Assembly: GCA_002344895.1 (NCBI GenBank)
Contig: DDUR01000024.1
Location: 124,001 to 188,000 of the forward strand
From: Ignavibacteria bacterium UBA2333
GTDB lineage: Bacteria; Bacteroidota; Ignavibacteria; Kapaibacteriales; Kapaibacteriaceae
DNA: 64,000 nucleotides
Direction: 5' to 3'
Each line of letters begins with the position of its first letter. Positions within the stretch are counted from its first letter, which is position 1. The position numbers were made by a program, and so were the translations under genes. Of the stretch, positions 1 through 8,939 are shown piece after piece. The notes beneath the pieces were generated by a model that searched no databases, was not told the origin of the DNA, and was given only the letters and a program-made list of their open reading frames with translations.

Positions 1-1334
1 GCTGTAATGGCACCACCCATCCGGCCTCCAGAATTTTTAATGTCTGCATAATCCGAAGAGATGAGTTCCTCATACTCTTCATAGAGTGGCAGTTCACAGA
101 CATATTCATTTGTCACACCAGCAGCAGCTCGAAGTCGATTCTTTAACGAATCGTCTGTTCCCATCATGCCAGTTGTGATTGTTCCAAGTGCTACAACACA
201 GGCGCCTGTTAATGTGGCAAGGTCAACAACGGCCTGTGGTTTGTAACGGTCTGCATAACACAGGGCATCGGCGAGAATGAGTCGACCTTCTGCATCGGTA
301 TTGTCAATCTCAGCCGTCTTTCCATTCATAAACGTCAGAATGTCGCCCGGTACAATTGCTGAGCCGCTCGGCATGTTATCCGTTGCCGGAACGAGACCAA
401 CAATGTTCTTCTTTAAGCCAAGACGAGCAATAGTATGCATGGTGCCAATCACGGAGGCAGCTCCGTGCATGTCACCCTTCATATCACTCATACCAGCTGC
501 AGGCTTGATGGATATCCCACCTGTATCGAAGGTGACACCTTTACCAACGAGGACTATCGGCTTCTCGGATTTTGGGCCCTTCATGTATTCCATGATGATA
601 AACGTCGGTGGACGTTCACTGCCCTTATTAACTCCTAACAAGCCACCCATCTTGAGTGCTTGAATCCGACGCTTGTCAAGGACGGTTGTCGAAAATCCAG
701 CCTTACGGCCGATCTCCGTAGCACGTTTGGCAAGAGATTCCGGATAGATCTCGTTGTTTGGCGCGTTGGCGAGGTCGCGAGCAATTGTCACACCTTCGGC
801 AATAATCGTCGCCGTATCAACACCTGCCTTGAGCCCCTTTTGTAGCCCCTTATCAGAAGTGTACACTGTAAACTTCGTTACGAGACCGCCGTTTTCCTTA
901 CTCTCCGTCTTGTACTTGTCGAATGCATACTGGCTGAGAACGGAACCTTCCGTCACTGCCTGGGCTGCTTCTTCCGTTGAAATGCCCTTCACGACCGGCA
1001 GTTCGAGTGCTACGTGACGACACTTCAGCTGTGCGGCACGACGTGTGGCAGCTGCTGCGGCTCTACGTAATGACTCCACAGTCACATCGGAACGATCTCC
1101 AAGACCTGCCAAGATAATTCTAGGGGCTGAAGCAGCACTTCCGGTATAGGCGACGGCCACTGAATTCCGCTTTCCGGAGAAATCACCGGACGAAATGAGT
1201 GGCTGGACGTGGGGGATCTCAGCAATGAGTGCCTTGGTAACCGACGTGAATTCTTGCTTATCGGCTGCGATGAAGACGACGATGGCATCTGCCTTCATCG
1301 ATCGACGTACGCCAATGGCGCTGGAAACGGACAT
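1..1334 (-). CDS. pepA: leucyl aminopeptidase (M17), 3' end cut by window
   Basis: Cytosolic M17 aminopeptidase that removes N-terminal residues from peptides using two metal ions. The translation has the family signature NTDAEGRL with acidic metal ligands near residues 347 and 349, and a following conserved stretch YADIKNSGGRMGGAITA at the window edge. The start is the ATG at 1334, preceded by AAGGA at good spacing; 444 complete codons are present and the C-terminal part lies outside the window. The N-terminal domain is present and intact. It follows the penicillin-acylase gene on the same strand after 124 bases, so it may share its transcript. Identity is secure from the signature; the exact substrate range cannot be read from sequence. 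Confidence 0.95.
   Translation of the reverse strand, partial: MSVSSAIGVRRSMKADAIVVFIAADKQEFTSVTKALIAEIPHVQPLISSGDFSGKRNSVAVAYTGSAASAPRIILAGLGDRSDVTVESLRRAAAAATRRAAQLKCRHVALELPVVKGISTEEAAQAVTEGSVLSQYAFDKYKTESKENGGLVTKFTVYTSDKGLQKGLKAGVDTATIIAEGVTIARDLANAPNNEIYPESLAKRATEIGRKAGFSTTVLDKRRIQALKMGGLLGVNKGSERPPTFIIMEYMKGPKSEKPIVLVGKGVTFDTGGISIKPAAGMSDMKGDMHGAASVIGTMHTIARLGLKKNIVGLVPATDNMPSGSAIVPGDILTFMNGKTAEIDNTDAEGRLILADALCYADRYKPQAVVDLATLTGACVVALGTITTGMMGTDDSLKNRLRAAAGVTNEYVCELPLYEEYEELISSDYADIKNSGGRMGGAIT
833..851 (+). repeat. paired GCCCC motif, copy in pepA
   Basis: Two GCCCCTT units starting 12 bases apart, antisense to the gene. Confidence 0.65.
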
Positions 1335-1458
1335 CGAATGTTCCTTACGTTGACGAAGTGCGAACGCGTTCTGCTCCAAAGAGGGTTGTGGAGTCGTTGT
1401 GGAGTGACTGCGCCCGATGAATCAGACAATTTACGGAATCATCACTAACATCATGAAG

Positions 1459-3969
1459 TCACGACGGCTTAAAGACGTGATAGAGTCTGAATCCAACGTC
1501 TGGTGTGGCCCGCACTGGCAGGCGGACATATCCACCTTTTAACCAGAGCTGCATTTGATCGGCATAGTGGGCATTGAGTGGTTGGCCGGAGACACCTCCC
1601 GGTACAACACTGAACTGTATGCTGTCAGCCATGTCACTGATAACACGCATGGAGGCATGGACACGCACGGAATACGGACTCCAGAGTTTCCATTCCGTGT
1701 TGTTGATTGTCGTATTCGAACCGCCCATTTCATATGGTCCCTGATTCATAACAGGTGCCATGAGTGGATGTGCGCCAAACTGGTGCTGGAACGTAATGGT
1801 GTGTAACGCTCCAAACTTCCATTGCTGAGGCTGATCACTTTGAAACGTCGTTCGTAACTCGCGAATGGCTTCAATAAAACTCCGAACTACGATCCAAGAC
1901 ATCGTTTCTCGTTGAGGTGTCCGGATATCATCGAACAGTATATGATTTGGTTGACGGACGAGTTCTTCCATTCTACGAGTGGGAATGCTCGTGACAAACA
2001 TGTAATCAGCGTAGAGCTGAGACCCTAACTCATCCTCAAACGTGTTATGAAGCAGTCGTTGCCAGAATACTGCATAGATGGCTGCTGCCGGATCAATACT
2101 TGCCTGCGTTCCATCCCACGATTTGAGCAATCGTAATGCCTCTTTTTCCACGGTGCCGTACCGTGATGTTCCACGCTGGAGATCTGGAAGGCAGGCTACC
2201 ACGGTTGTGCGAGCCGACGGTGATACAACATCCTGTTGCATAACCTGTGCATCACGAACTGAATGGTCACGATAAACACGTAACAACTCGTCAATACGAA
2301 TCGCTCGCGATGCTGGCTCATACAAAGCTGATATGACAGGTTCGGCGCGACTATGTGTTCGATTATTAGCGCTCGCCACCCAACCTCGTTGGGGATTAAC
2401 AAGCGTACCAAGTGTCGAGAGATGAAATGTTCCCTTCCAATCTGTCTGCGGATTTCGAGCATCGATTAACGCCGATACATCACCCGTTGCACGAATGGGT
2501 GCTACACCTGCAATCACCGTTGCTACAAGCCCTGACTTTGTGCCAACAGAGAAATTGAAGGCAGGGGAGTGCCATGTTTTTACGGCCTGGGAAACATCAG
2601 AAAAACGATGAGCCTTGTTGATGTTATACATAGCCAACACTTCGTCCGACGTAGCACGTGCTGTCCACCGCATTGTCAGACAGCGTGCCGTAAGAATGTT
2701 TGTTGACGGACGTCGTGTTGTACCAAACAGACGTGTAGGATTACGAAGGAGATGAACATCACTTATCACAAATCCACGTTCCGTTGCGCGGAGATCAACA
2801 AGTGAATCTGGTGCATCCTTGACTCGAATAGTATCCCGACGATACTGGAATCGTTTACGTCCCGTTGCTGTGAGATAGTAGTTACCATTCGTAGAGTCCG
2901 GTGTTTCTACAACGTAGTCAACATCATCCACCATAACGTTCGTAAAACCCCAGGCTAGGCTGTCGTTCCGGCCCGAGAATACCAGTGGCAAACCTGGGAC
3001 ACTCATGCCGACAACATTAATGCCCGGACAGGAAAGGTGAATCTGATACCACTTCGGTGGCATACTCACACTTAAGTGTGGATCGTTGGCTACGAGCGCA
3101 GATTTTACTGGTGTTCGAACAGCCCAGACATTACTTCCTACGGATGATGCCGTCATACCCAGACGTTCTCGTACGTCACGAATACGTTCAGCCAATGAGG
3201 TAATCACGTCATGGTCAGGGTGTATCGATTGAAGTACGGACGACGTAGACTGCTGAGCTGTTGGCCCCGTACGAACCGAATCAGGCAATGCAGTACTCAC
3301 TTGTGCCGTGTCGAGAACGGTTGGACCAGATGGTAATCCGGGGATATAGTCCTTTAGTGCCGTTTTACCACGCTGAGCTGCGATCTGTGCGAACGTGAGA
3401 TCACTCCAAAACGCAAGTGATAACTCAAATGACAACGCTCTACCTACAATGAGACAATCTTCCGGCAACCAGGGTTCTGGCTGATATCCAAGTGCATCAA
3501 ATTCAAATGGTAACTCACCACCACTACGCTCAAGAAAGGCATTTACGCCTGCAGCATATGCCGTCAGGATTCGTTTTGTGGTAGGACTTGCCGACTTCCA
3601 TTGACGTGCAGCGATTCCAGCGATATCAATCGCTCGCATAAACACGTCAACCTCAACTCCTTCCTTACCTATGATCTCGGATAACCGGCCACGTCCAGTC
3701 CGTCTCCAGAGATCCATTTGCCACATTCTATCCTGCGCTGTTACGTATCCCTGGGCAAAGAACAAATCATCCTCATTGTTTGCCGTCACATGCGGTATAC
3801 CAAATGAGTTTCGATACACCTTTGTTGTTTCCGAAACACCACCGGCCTCTTCCGTATATGGATCAGGATGACTTCGAGTAGCGATACGAACGGCAAAAAA
3901 GGCAAAACACAGAACCAGGACGATGGCCGTGATGATGAGTCCAATCGTGCCAGATAACCACGACTTCAT
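1459..3969 (-). CDS. penicillin acylase family (S45) amidohydrolase
   Basis: Ntn-hydrolase of the S45 family, which cleaves amide bonds (beta-lactam acyl groups, acyl-homoserine lactones or related amides). The 836-residue precursor has an N-terminal membrane/signal segment (GTIGLIITAIVLVLCFAF), an alpha-chain part, then the autocleavage site in SSVGSNVWAV, where Ser279 would become the N-terminal nucleophile of the beta chain. The later FTNVMVDDVDY and GGSNTTINNTEW stretches fit the active-site fold. The ATG at 3969 shares one base with the stop of the upstream SDR gene (TAATG), favouring it over the in-frame TTG nine bases upstream. Probably periplasmic. The natural substrate is unknown; penicillin is only the family namesake. 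Confidence 0.88.
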   Translation of the reverse strand: MKSWLSGTIGLIITAIVLVLCFAFFAVRIATRSHPDPYTEEAGGVSETTKVYRNSFGIPHVTANNEDDLFFAQGYVTAQDRMWQMDLWRRTGRGRLSEIIGKEGVEVDVFMRAIDIAGIAARQWKSASPTTKRILTAYAAGVNAFLERSGGELPFEFDALGYQPEPWLPEDCLIVGRALSFELSLAFWSDLTFAQIAAQRGKTALKDYIPGLPSGPTVLDTAQVSTALPDSVRTGPTAQQSTSSVLQSIHPDHDVITSLAERIRDVRERLGMTASSVGSNVWAVRTPVKSALVANDPHLSVSMPPKWYQIHLSCPGINVVGMSVPGLPLVFSGRNDSLAWGFTNVMVDDVDYVVETPDSTNGNYYLTATGRKRFQYRRDTIRVKDAPDSLVDLRATERGFVISDVHLLRNPTRLFGTTRRPSTNILTARCLTMRWTARATSDEVLAMYNINKAHRFSDVSQAVKTWHSPAFNFSVGTKSGLVATVIAGVAPIRATGDVSALIDARNPQTDWKGTFHLSTLGTLVNPQRGWVASANNRTHSRAEPVISALYEPASRAIRIDELLRVYRDHSVRDAQVMQQDVVSPSARTTVVACLPDLQRGTSRYGTVEKEALRLLKSWDGTQASIDPAAAIYAVFWQRLLHNTFEDELGSQLYADYMFVTSIPTRRMEELVRQPNHILFDDIRTPQRETMSWIVVRSFIEAIRELRTTFQSDQPQQWKFGALHTITFQHQFGAHPLMAPVMNQGPYEMGGSNTTINNTEWKLWSPYSVRVHASMRVISDMADSIQFSVVPGGVSGQPLNAHYADQMQLWLKGGYVRLPVRATPDVGFRLYHVFKPS

Positions 3970-4955
3970 TACAGCCAACCTGCAGCCTTGTACCAGGCAA
4001 TCGTTTCGCGGACTCCATGTTCGATATCAATCTCTTGTCGGTAATCGAAATCCCGACGAGCAGCATCGTTTGAACAGATCCAATACTTCCGTGAGATGTC
4101 GATTCCTTTTTCGTAATCAAGAACCGGTGGTTTGCCGATGAGTTTACCTATTCCACCAACTATACCAGCTATTCCAAGTACGGCAAAGTGGGGGATTCTG
4201 ACCGGAAGTACAAAGGACTTTCCTAACACGCTTGCCGTGACCTTTGTGACGGCAGGCCACGTGTAAAACTCGTCGCTTGAAACGAAGTACGTTTTTCCGT
4301 TTGCAGACTCAGCAAATGTTGCGTCGACAATTCCGCGAGCAAGGTCCCGCACGTGAACAAGACTGACCTTCTTTTCATCAAAACCAATCATCGGAGCTAT
4401 TCCACGATTGACGGCCTGAAAGTAGGTCAGGAGCGCAGAGTCACGAGGTCCATACACAGCCGGTGGCCGAACAATGGTGGCTGATAACTCGCCCATAACC
4501 GATCGTACTTCGTCTTCGGCGAGTTTTTTTGTTCTGCCATACGCTGTTATGGGGCGAAGGGGGCTATCAGGTTGTGTCGGTTTGTCTTCGGATTCAGCAG
4601 GTCCACAAACGGCGAGTGTACTGATGTGGGTATAACGTCGAAGGCTCGGATTATAGGAGCGAATGGCGTCAAGCAGGTTTCTGGTCGCATCCCGATTTCC
4701 GCGGAGGAACTCTTCCTCATTCTTGGCTGCGGTGAGACCTGCAACGTGAATGACGTAGTCCACTGACTCAACGGCAGTTCGTAATGATGCCATGTCGAAG
4801 AGTGATCCGTCGACACGCTGAACGGGCTTGCCGTCCAGCCAGCGATGATTACTCGTGGCACGTGCCACATATGACACGTCGTATCCGCGTTCGAGCAGAA
4901 TGTCTACAACGTGGCTTCCAACAAACCCCGTCGCACCCGTTACCAGTACCTTCAC
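3969..4955 (-). CDS. NAD(P)-dependent extended SDR (epimerase/dehydratase-like)
   Basis: Extended short-chain dehydrogenase/reductase, 328 residues. The N-terminal Rossmann motif GATGFVGSHV binds NAD(P); YGRTKK supplies the catalytic Tyr and Lys; PPAVYGPRD is the usual extended-SDR motif. The family includes nucleotide-sugar epimerases, 3-beta-hydroxysteroid-type dehydrogenases and flavonol-reductase-like enzymes; the substrate cannot be assigned. The start is taken as GTG at 4955 because GGAGG sits five bases upstream; an in-frame TTG at 4979 lacks such a site and falls inside the predicted -7 box. First gene of a likely operon with the penicillin-acylase gene (one-base overlap). Confidence 0.85.
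   Translation of the reverse strand: MKVLVTGATGFVGSHVVDILLERGYDVSYVARATSNHRWLDGKPVQRVDGSLFDMASLRTAVESVDYVIHVAGLTAAKNEEEFLRGNRDATRNLLDAIRSYNPSLRRYTHISTLAVCGPAESEDKPTQPDSPLRPITAYGRTKKLAEDEVRSVMGELSATIVRPPAVYGPRDSALLTYFQAVNRGIAPMIGFDEKKVSLVHVRDLARGIVDATFAESANGKTYFVSSDEFYTWPAVTKVTASVLGKSFVLPVRIPHFAVLGIAGIVGGIGKLIGKPPVLDYEKGIDISRKYWICSNDAARRDFDYRQEIDIEHGVRETIAWYKAAGWL
4551..4564 (-). repeat. paired GCCCC motif, copy in SDR gene
   Basis: Units starting nine bases apart on the coding strand, reading SPLRPIT. Confidence 0.65.
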
Positions 4956-4976
4956 GATTCCTCCGATGTTCGGTCG

Positions 4977-4984
4977 CAAAGATA
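4977..4984 (-). promoter_or_regulatory. -7 promoter box TATCTTTG before the SDR gene
   Basis: Exact match to the Bacteroidota -7 consensus TAnnTTTG on the minus strand, 21 bases before the GTG start with its GGAGG site in between. No clear -33 TTG at 19-21 bases upstream. Inferred promoter of the SDR-acylase unit. Confidence 0.5.
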
Positions 4985-4995
4985 CGAGTGCTACC

Positions 4996-7900
4996 TCAGC
5001 GATACACGGTAAAAGGCACGGATCGTACCGTTATCCCGTTGCGAAGAACGACAACGTAAAGGCCGCTTGCGAGTTGAGATGTGTCAATGTCAACGGAATA
5101 CGTTGATGCACGGAGTCGGCCGTCGACAGGCGTCGAGCATAATCTGCCGTTGGCGTCGAGGATTTCCAGTCTCGTGCCGTCATCTGCAACCGTTGTGAAC
5201 ACAATCGTCGGCCGCTCCGTACCACTTCCGTTCACCACAAGTGCTGCTGGACTTCCAAGAGATATCGTTCGCACGTCTGCGCCACATGAGGCAAGCATCG
5301 TTAACTGTCCGTCGCGATGTTCAACGATGGCATTGTCTGCTGTCACGGAGTCGACATTCAGAACGGTGCTGGTTTCTGTACCGAGATATGTTCGCGCACG
5401 AATTCGTCCAATTGGATCACCCTGAACAAGTTCCGTCTGAGAAGAGATGACAACATCTGCAACGCCGGGTCGACGTTCGATGACCGTTCCTGTGATACCG
5501 GCAACATTGCTCACAAACGAAAGCGGACGTAACAGGGAACCGTTGTATCGAAGTATTCCTCGCAGGTTGTTTACGCCGCGCCCTGTTAGGATCGAATCGG
5601 TGAGTAACGCCACATCAATGTCAATGTCGTCACCAGGATAGGCTGTGACGAGAACCGGTAAGACAATTTGTAGTGGCAACCGCGTTGTGTCTGGCGGTGG
5701 TTCTGAAGATGTACGACCGGTTAAGGTCACCGTGTTGACAACGACCGGACAATCCTTCACCTGCATCGTTATCGGAATACGGACGGTGTCATAACGATCG
5801 TCACCAATGTGAGTATATCGGAATCTGATGATTGCCGAATCACCCGGTGATAGATCAACGGGTAATGTTGGTGTTGTCGATAAAAAGACCCAAGGTGAGG
5901 GGACCGGATCGGGAAGCTGAACCGAGAGGACTTCGGTATTGGTATTCGTTATGACGACGGAGTCTTCCGCAAATGATCCCGCACTTACTAAACCGTAGTC
6001 AGACGTGTAACGAACGGTGTATTCAGGATCACGTCGTGAATACGTCACAATCACTTCGGCTTCGTCAGAGCATGGTCCAACGTACATCCTCAGCGTATCC
6101 GTCACTGGTCCCGTTGCTCCTGGTGGAATCGTAAATCCAACCATGATTGTCCTGGCCGTATCGTTATCCTGTATTGCAACCATATTGGTCAGTGTGCGAG
6201 ATCTCAGAGAATCAATTCGCGCTCCTGATTGGACGGTTACAAAGAAGAGGTACGCTGACGACGTACATGTCGTTGTCGTTATGTTATATGTCGACGTTGA
6301 AACGCTTACCAATCGAGGATTCTGTACCGTAGCCGTAACAAAGATGGAATCTGAACTGCCACATGGTCCGATATCTAAAACTCCACCATGCCTCAGCTGG
6401 CCAAGTCCAGACGTTGGTGCAGAGACTCGAAATGTCCTCGTAGTACCGACCTCCACCGTAAGTGGCAGATCACTTGCAACTATTGTAGCACTCGTTAACG
6501 ATCGAACGTCTATATCAACGTTACCCGTGTTCGTAATCGTCATAACCGAGTCAAGAGTTGGTCGCAAACACAGAACGACCTCACCATACGATATCGTTGG
6601 TGTTTCCACACGATATGAAGGTGTGAATGTAGCTGCACGTAATGTTGCGCGCAACGTATCGTCACACGATGCTCCTTGAAATGGAAAAGCAATCTCATTG
6701 ATGACGCCGCGATTAAGATCAGCTCCAAGCGGACGATACTGAATTCGAACATCAACCGTCTGACCCGGCTGTAAGACTACCTGCTGGAACTGAGAAATCA
6801 GATAAAACGGCGGATCAACTTGAGGTGGTCGGATTACGATGTCCTGCGTTCCGGTATTCGTAATTCGGAACACGGAATCGTTTCGAATGATAACATTCGG
6901 GCAGTTTGTATAGGTGCCAAGATCAAGTGCTGCTTGGTCGAGTGTTGCAACGGCCTGATCACGACGTCCCGACAAGACAAGAACACCACTCGAACGACAT
7001 GGTTGAACTTCAAAACTTGCTTGTCCAGGAAAAGCACCGAGTGCTGGCGGTGCGAAGAGAATCACAACTGTCCGCCGGCTTCCAGGAGCAATCTTTGTTC
7101 CGACGGGCGGTGATACAAGGGAGTATCCAACAGGGAAGTTCGCAGCCGTTAAGGTCAGCGAGTCAGTTCCATCGTTAACAATTTCTGTTGTTGCGGGTTT
7201 AGAGTTCTCGCATGCTCCAAGTACACCAAAATCGAGTGTTGGTGGCTCAAACCTGAACCGTGTGTCGTACAGTCGTACTCGAACAGCTGGCGATACACCA
7301 GGACAGCCCTGTTGAGTTCGTACACGGACAATGTATTCACCCGAAGAACGCGCTACAAACGTTCGCCCCGTTGCCCCTTGCACGATGACTCCGTCACGAA
7401 TCCATTCGTAGGATGGAGCATCAATTCCTGCTGTAAAGACAACAGAATCTCCTGCACAGATCACCTGTGGCAAACTTGGTGAGATTGGAACATTAGGGGC
7501 TGGTAGTGATGTAACGACAAAGTCATCACTTTCAGAAAAACATCCACCTTCGCCCAGAACGCGAAGTCGATATGTTCCTGGCTGTGATACGATGACACTC
7601 GTTGTCCCGACAAGTTGTGCAACCTGTCCATCACGATACCACTCATAGTACGTGATTCCCGCACCAACAGCTGCTGATATTGTGAGTGTGTCACCTGAGC
7701 AAATCTGAGTCCGAGATGCTGAAAGGACAGGCTTTTGTGGTGTCGACTTTGTAATTGTTTGTGATTGTCCAAACTGGCCGTCAATCCACTGCCGTCCGCG
7801 AGCCGACGAATCAGGTGTCTGGCTTGGAAGCAGCAGATCATCTGGACGGAATCGATAAGCATAGGTTCGATACGTATACCGAGCCCCGCAACGTACATTG

Positions 7901-8862
7901 TTAGAGTCAACAAATCGTGTTCCGTCTCTTGTTGGTACAAACGCTAAGACCTCGGCGGTACCAATTGACTGTCCAACACCAAAATTGACACCGTCACGAA
8001 TCAAAGCAGAGGGGAATCCGACGAAGGCATTCGTATCACGAAGGATCATCACACCAGTGACACCATCAGCTGGATACACATCCGTCACAGGTGTCCATGA
8101 AATCTCGGTTGATCGAGCTGTCTGACTACCGATTGTGATTGTTGGTGCTGCCGACCATGTTGGCTGGCGTAACTCACGCCATAGCAGGTGATTTCTCGAA
8201 ACAAATCCCTGAAGTGTTCTCGGCAAATCATATTGATTTGGAAGTCCACGTGATCCACCAATCGTTAATGCCGCTGAGTCTCGTGTTCGGTCTGCATCAT
8301 ATGCTGCAAGAGAACGACCGATAATTCCTGGTGCTCGATTTCCTCCAATAACGCCAGTATCAAGCAACACCTTTGGACGTGGAGAGTTAACGTACACCGG
8401 GCCAGGATTCCCATGACCAAGACCATGAACGTGCGTAGAATCAGGCCGTAGTATCTCAATGTAGTCTCGATCCTGATTAATGTTTGGTCCATCTGCAGCT
8501 AAAAACGGGTCAAACACGGCTGCATCAAACTTGCTGAATTGGAGGAAGCCGTCGTCAGGATTATCGTCACGACGTGTATTAGCTGGCACGTCGCGATGGA
8601 AAACAACAATGATCGTACCAGCGCGAACATGGCGCCAGAGAGCAACATCACGAAACGTAAAACCACCAATTCGACGTTCGTGTTGTCCCTCATGGTCAGT
8701 GACATGATATCCAACAAGATTCATGTCGTCTTTGATAACGAGAATCTCGGTCCACTCCTGTTCGGGGTTGACTTCGTTAAAGTACTCGCTCACGACGACA
8801 TCTTGCGCTGATGCAACAGAAAGGATGAAGGTGAGGAAGGGAAGTAGGACACTAATTCTCAT
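4996..8862 (-). CDS. giant secreted T9SS cargo: lamin-tail-like, Ig-like, ASH-type repeats
   Basis: 1288-residue secreted protein of unknown function. It has a clear signal peptide ending at VASAQ. Residues about 20-190 resemble a lamin-tail domain (VVSEYFNE, EWTEI). Two Ig/PKD-like modules with C...Y.W patterns follow (about 370-530), then several choice-of-anchor-D/ASH-type repeats (LDFGVLG, ITNTGTQDI, MTITNTGNVDI). Residues about 1080-1200 form a beta-rich module that loosely recalls cohesin folds. The end (LEILDANGR...LASGLYVVVLRNG) is a typical Por/T9SS type A sorting domain, so the protein should cross the outer membrane and be anchored or released there. GGAAG precedes the ATG. Domain calls are by eye. 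Confidence 0.85.
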   Translation of the reverse strand: MRISVLLPFLTFILSVASAQDVVVSEYFNEVNPEQEWTEILVIKDDMNLVGYHVTDHEGQHERRIGGFTFRDVALWRHVRAGTIIVVFHRDVPANTRRDDNPDDGFLQFSKFDAAVFDPFLAADGPNINQDRDYIEILRPDSTHVHGLGHGNPGPVYVNSPRPKVLLDTGVIGGNRAPGIIGRSLAAYDADRTRDSAALTIGGSRGLPNQYDLPRTLQGFVSRNHLLWRELRQPTWSAAPTITIGSQTARSTEISWTPVTDVYPADGVTGVMILRDTNAFVGFPSALIRDGVNFGVGQSIGTAEVLAFVPTRDGTRFVDSNNVRCGARYTYRTYAYRFRPDDLLLPSQTPDSSARGRQWIDGQFGQSQTITKSTPQKPVLSASRTQICSGDTLTISAAVGAGITYYEWYRDGQVAQLVGTTSVIVSQPGTYRLRVLGEGGCFSESDDFVVTSLPAPNVPISPSLPQVICAGDSVVFTAGIDAPSYEWIRDGVIVQGATGRTFVARSSGEYIVRVRTQQGCPGVSPAVRVRLYDTRFRFEPPTLDFGVLGACENSKPATTEIVNDGTDSLTLTAANFPVGYSLVSPPVGTKIAPGSRRTVVILFAPPALGAFPGQASFEVQPCRSSGVLVLSGRRDQAVATLDQAALDLGTYTNCPNVIIRNDSVFRITNTGTQDIVIRPPQVDPPFYLISQFQQVVLQPGQTVDVRIQYRPLGADLNRGVINEIAFPFQGASCDDTLRATLRAATFTPSYRVETPTISYGEVVLCLRPTLDSVMTITNTGNVDIDVRSLTSATIVASDLPLTVEVGTTRTFRVSAPTSGLGQLRHGGVLDIGPCGSSDSIFVTATVQNPRLVSVSTSTYNITTTTCTSSAYLFFVTVQSGARIDSLRSRTLTNMVAIQDNDTARTIMVGFTIPPGATGPVTDTLRMYVGPCSDEAEVIVTYSRRDPEYTVRYTSDYGLVSAGSFAEDSVVITNTNTEVLSVQLPDPVPSPWVFLSTTPTLPVDLSPGDSAIIRFRYTHIGDDRYDTVRIPITMQVKDCPVVVNTVTLTGRTSSEPPPDTTRLPLQIVLPVLVTAYPGDDIDIDVALLTDSILTGRGVNNLRGILRYNGSLLRPLSFVSNVAGITGTVIERRPGVADVVISSQTELVQGDPIGRIRARTYLGTETSTVLNVDSVTADNAIVEHRDGQLTMLASCGADVRTISLGSPAALVVNGSGTERPTIVFTTVADDGTRLEILDANGRLCSTPVDGRLRASTYSVDIDTSQLASGLYVVVLRNGITVRSVPFTVYR
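7365..7379 (+). repeat. paired GCCCC motif, copy in T9SS cargo gene
   Basis: Units starting eight bases apart, antisense to the gene; the least regular copy. Confidence 0.5.
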
Positions 8863-8889
8863 GACGGATCTTCCGTGGCGAACAAGAAC

Positions 8890-8916
8890 GGGGGAGCGTG
8901 CCGTGCATGCTCCCCC
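8890..8916 (-). terminator. GC-rich hairpin after the second T9SS cargo gene
   Basis: Inverted repeat GGGGGAGC(A/G)TG with an 11-base stem (one mismatch) and 5-base loop, located just past the stop of the 8940-12947 gene. On the minus strand it is followed by GTTCTTGTT, a weak T-rich tract. Likely intrinsic terminator separating the two giant genes. Confidence 0.5.
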
Positions 8917-8939
8917 GCGATGAACGTGTTGACGCGAAA

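Noticed and set aside
6017..6679. 220-codon open frame on the plus strand inside the first T9SS cargo gene
   Set aside because: Antisense shadow of a well-supported secreted protein; no recognisable domain and no ribosome site.
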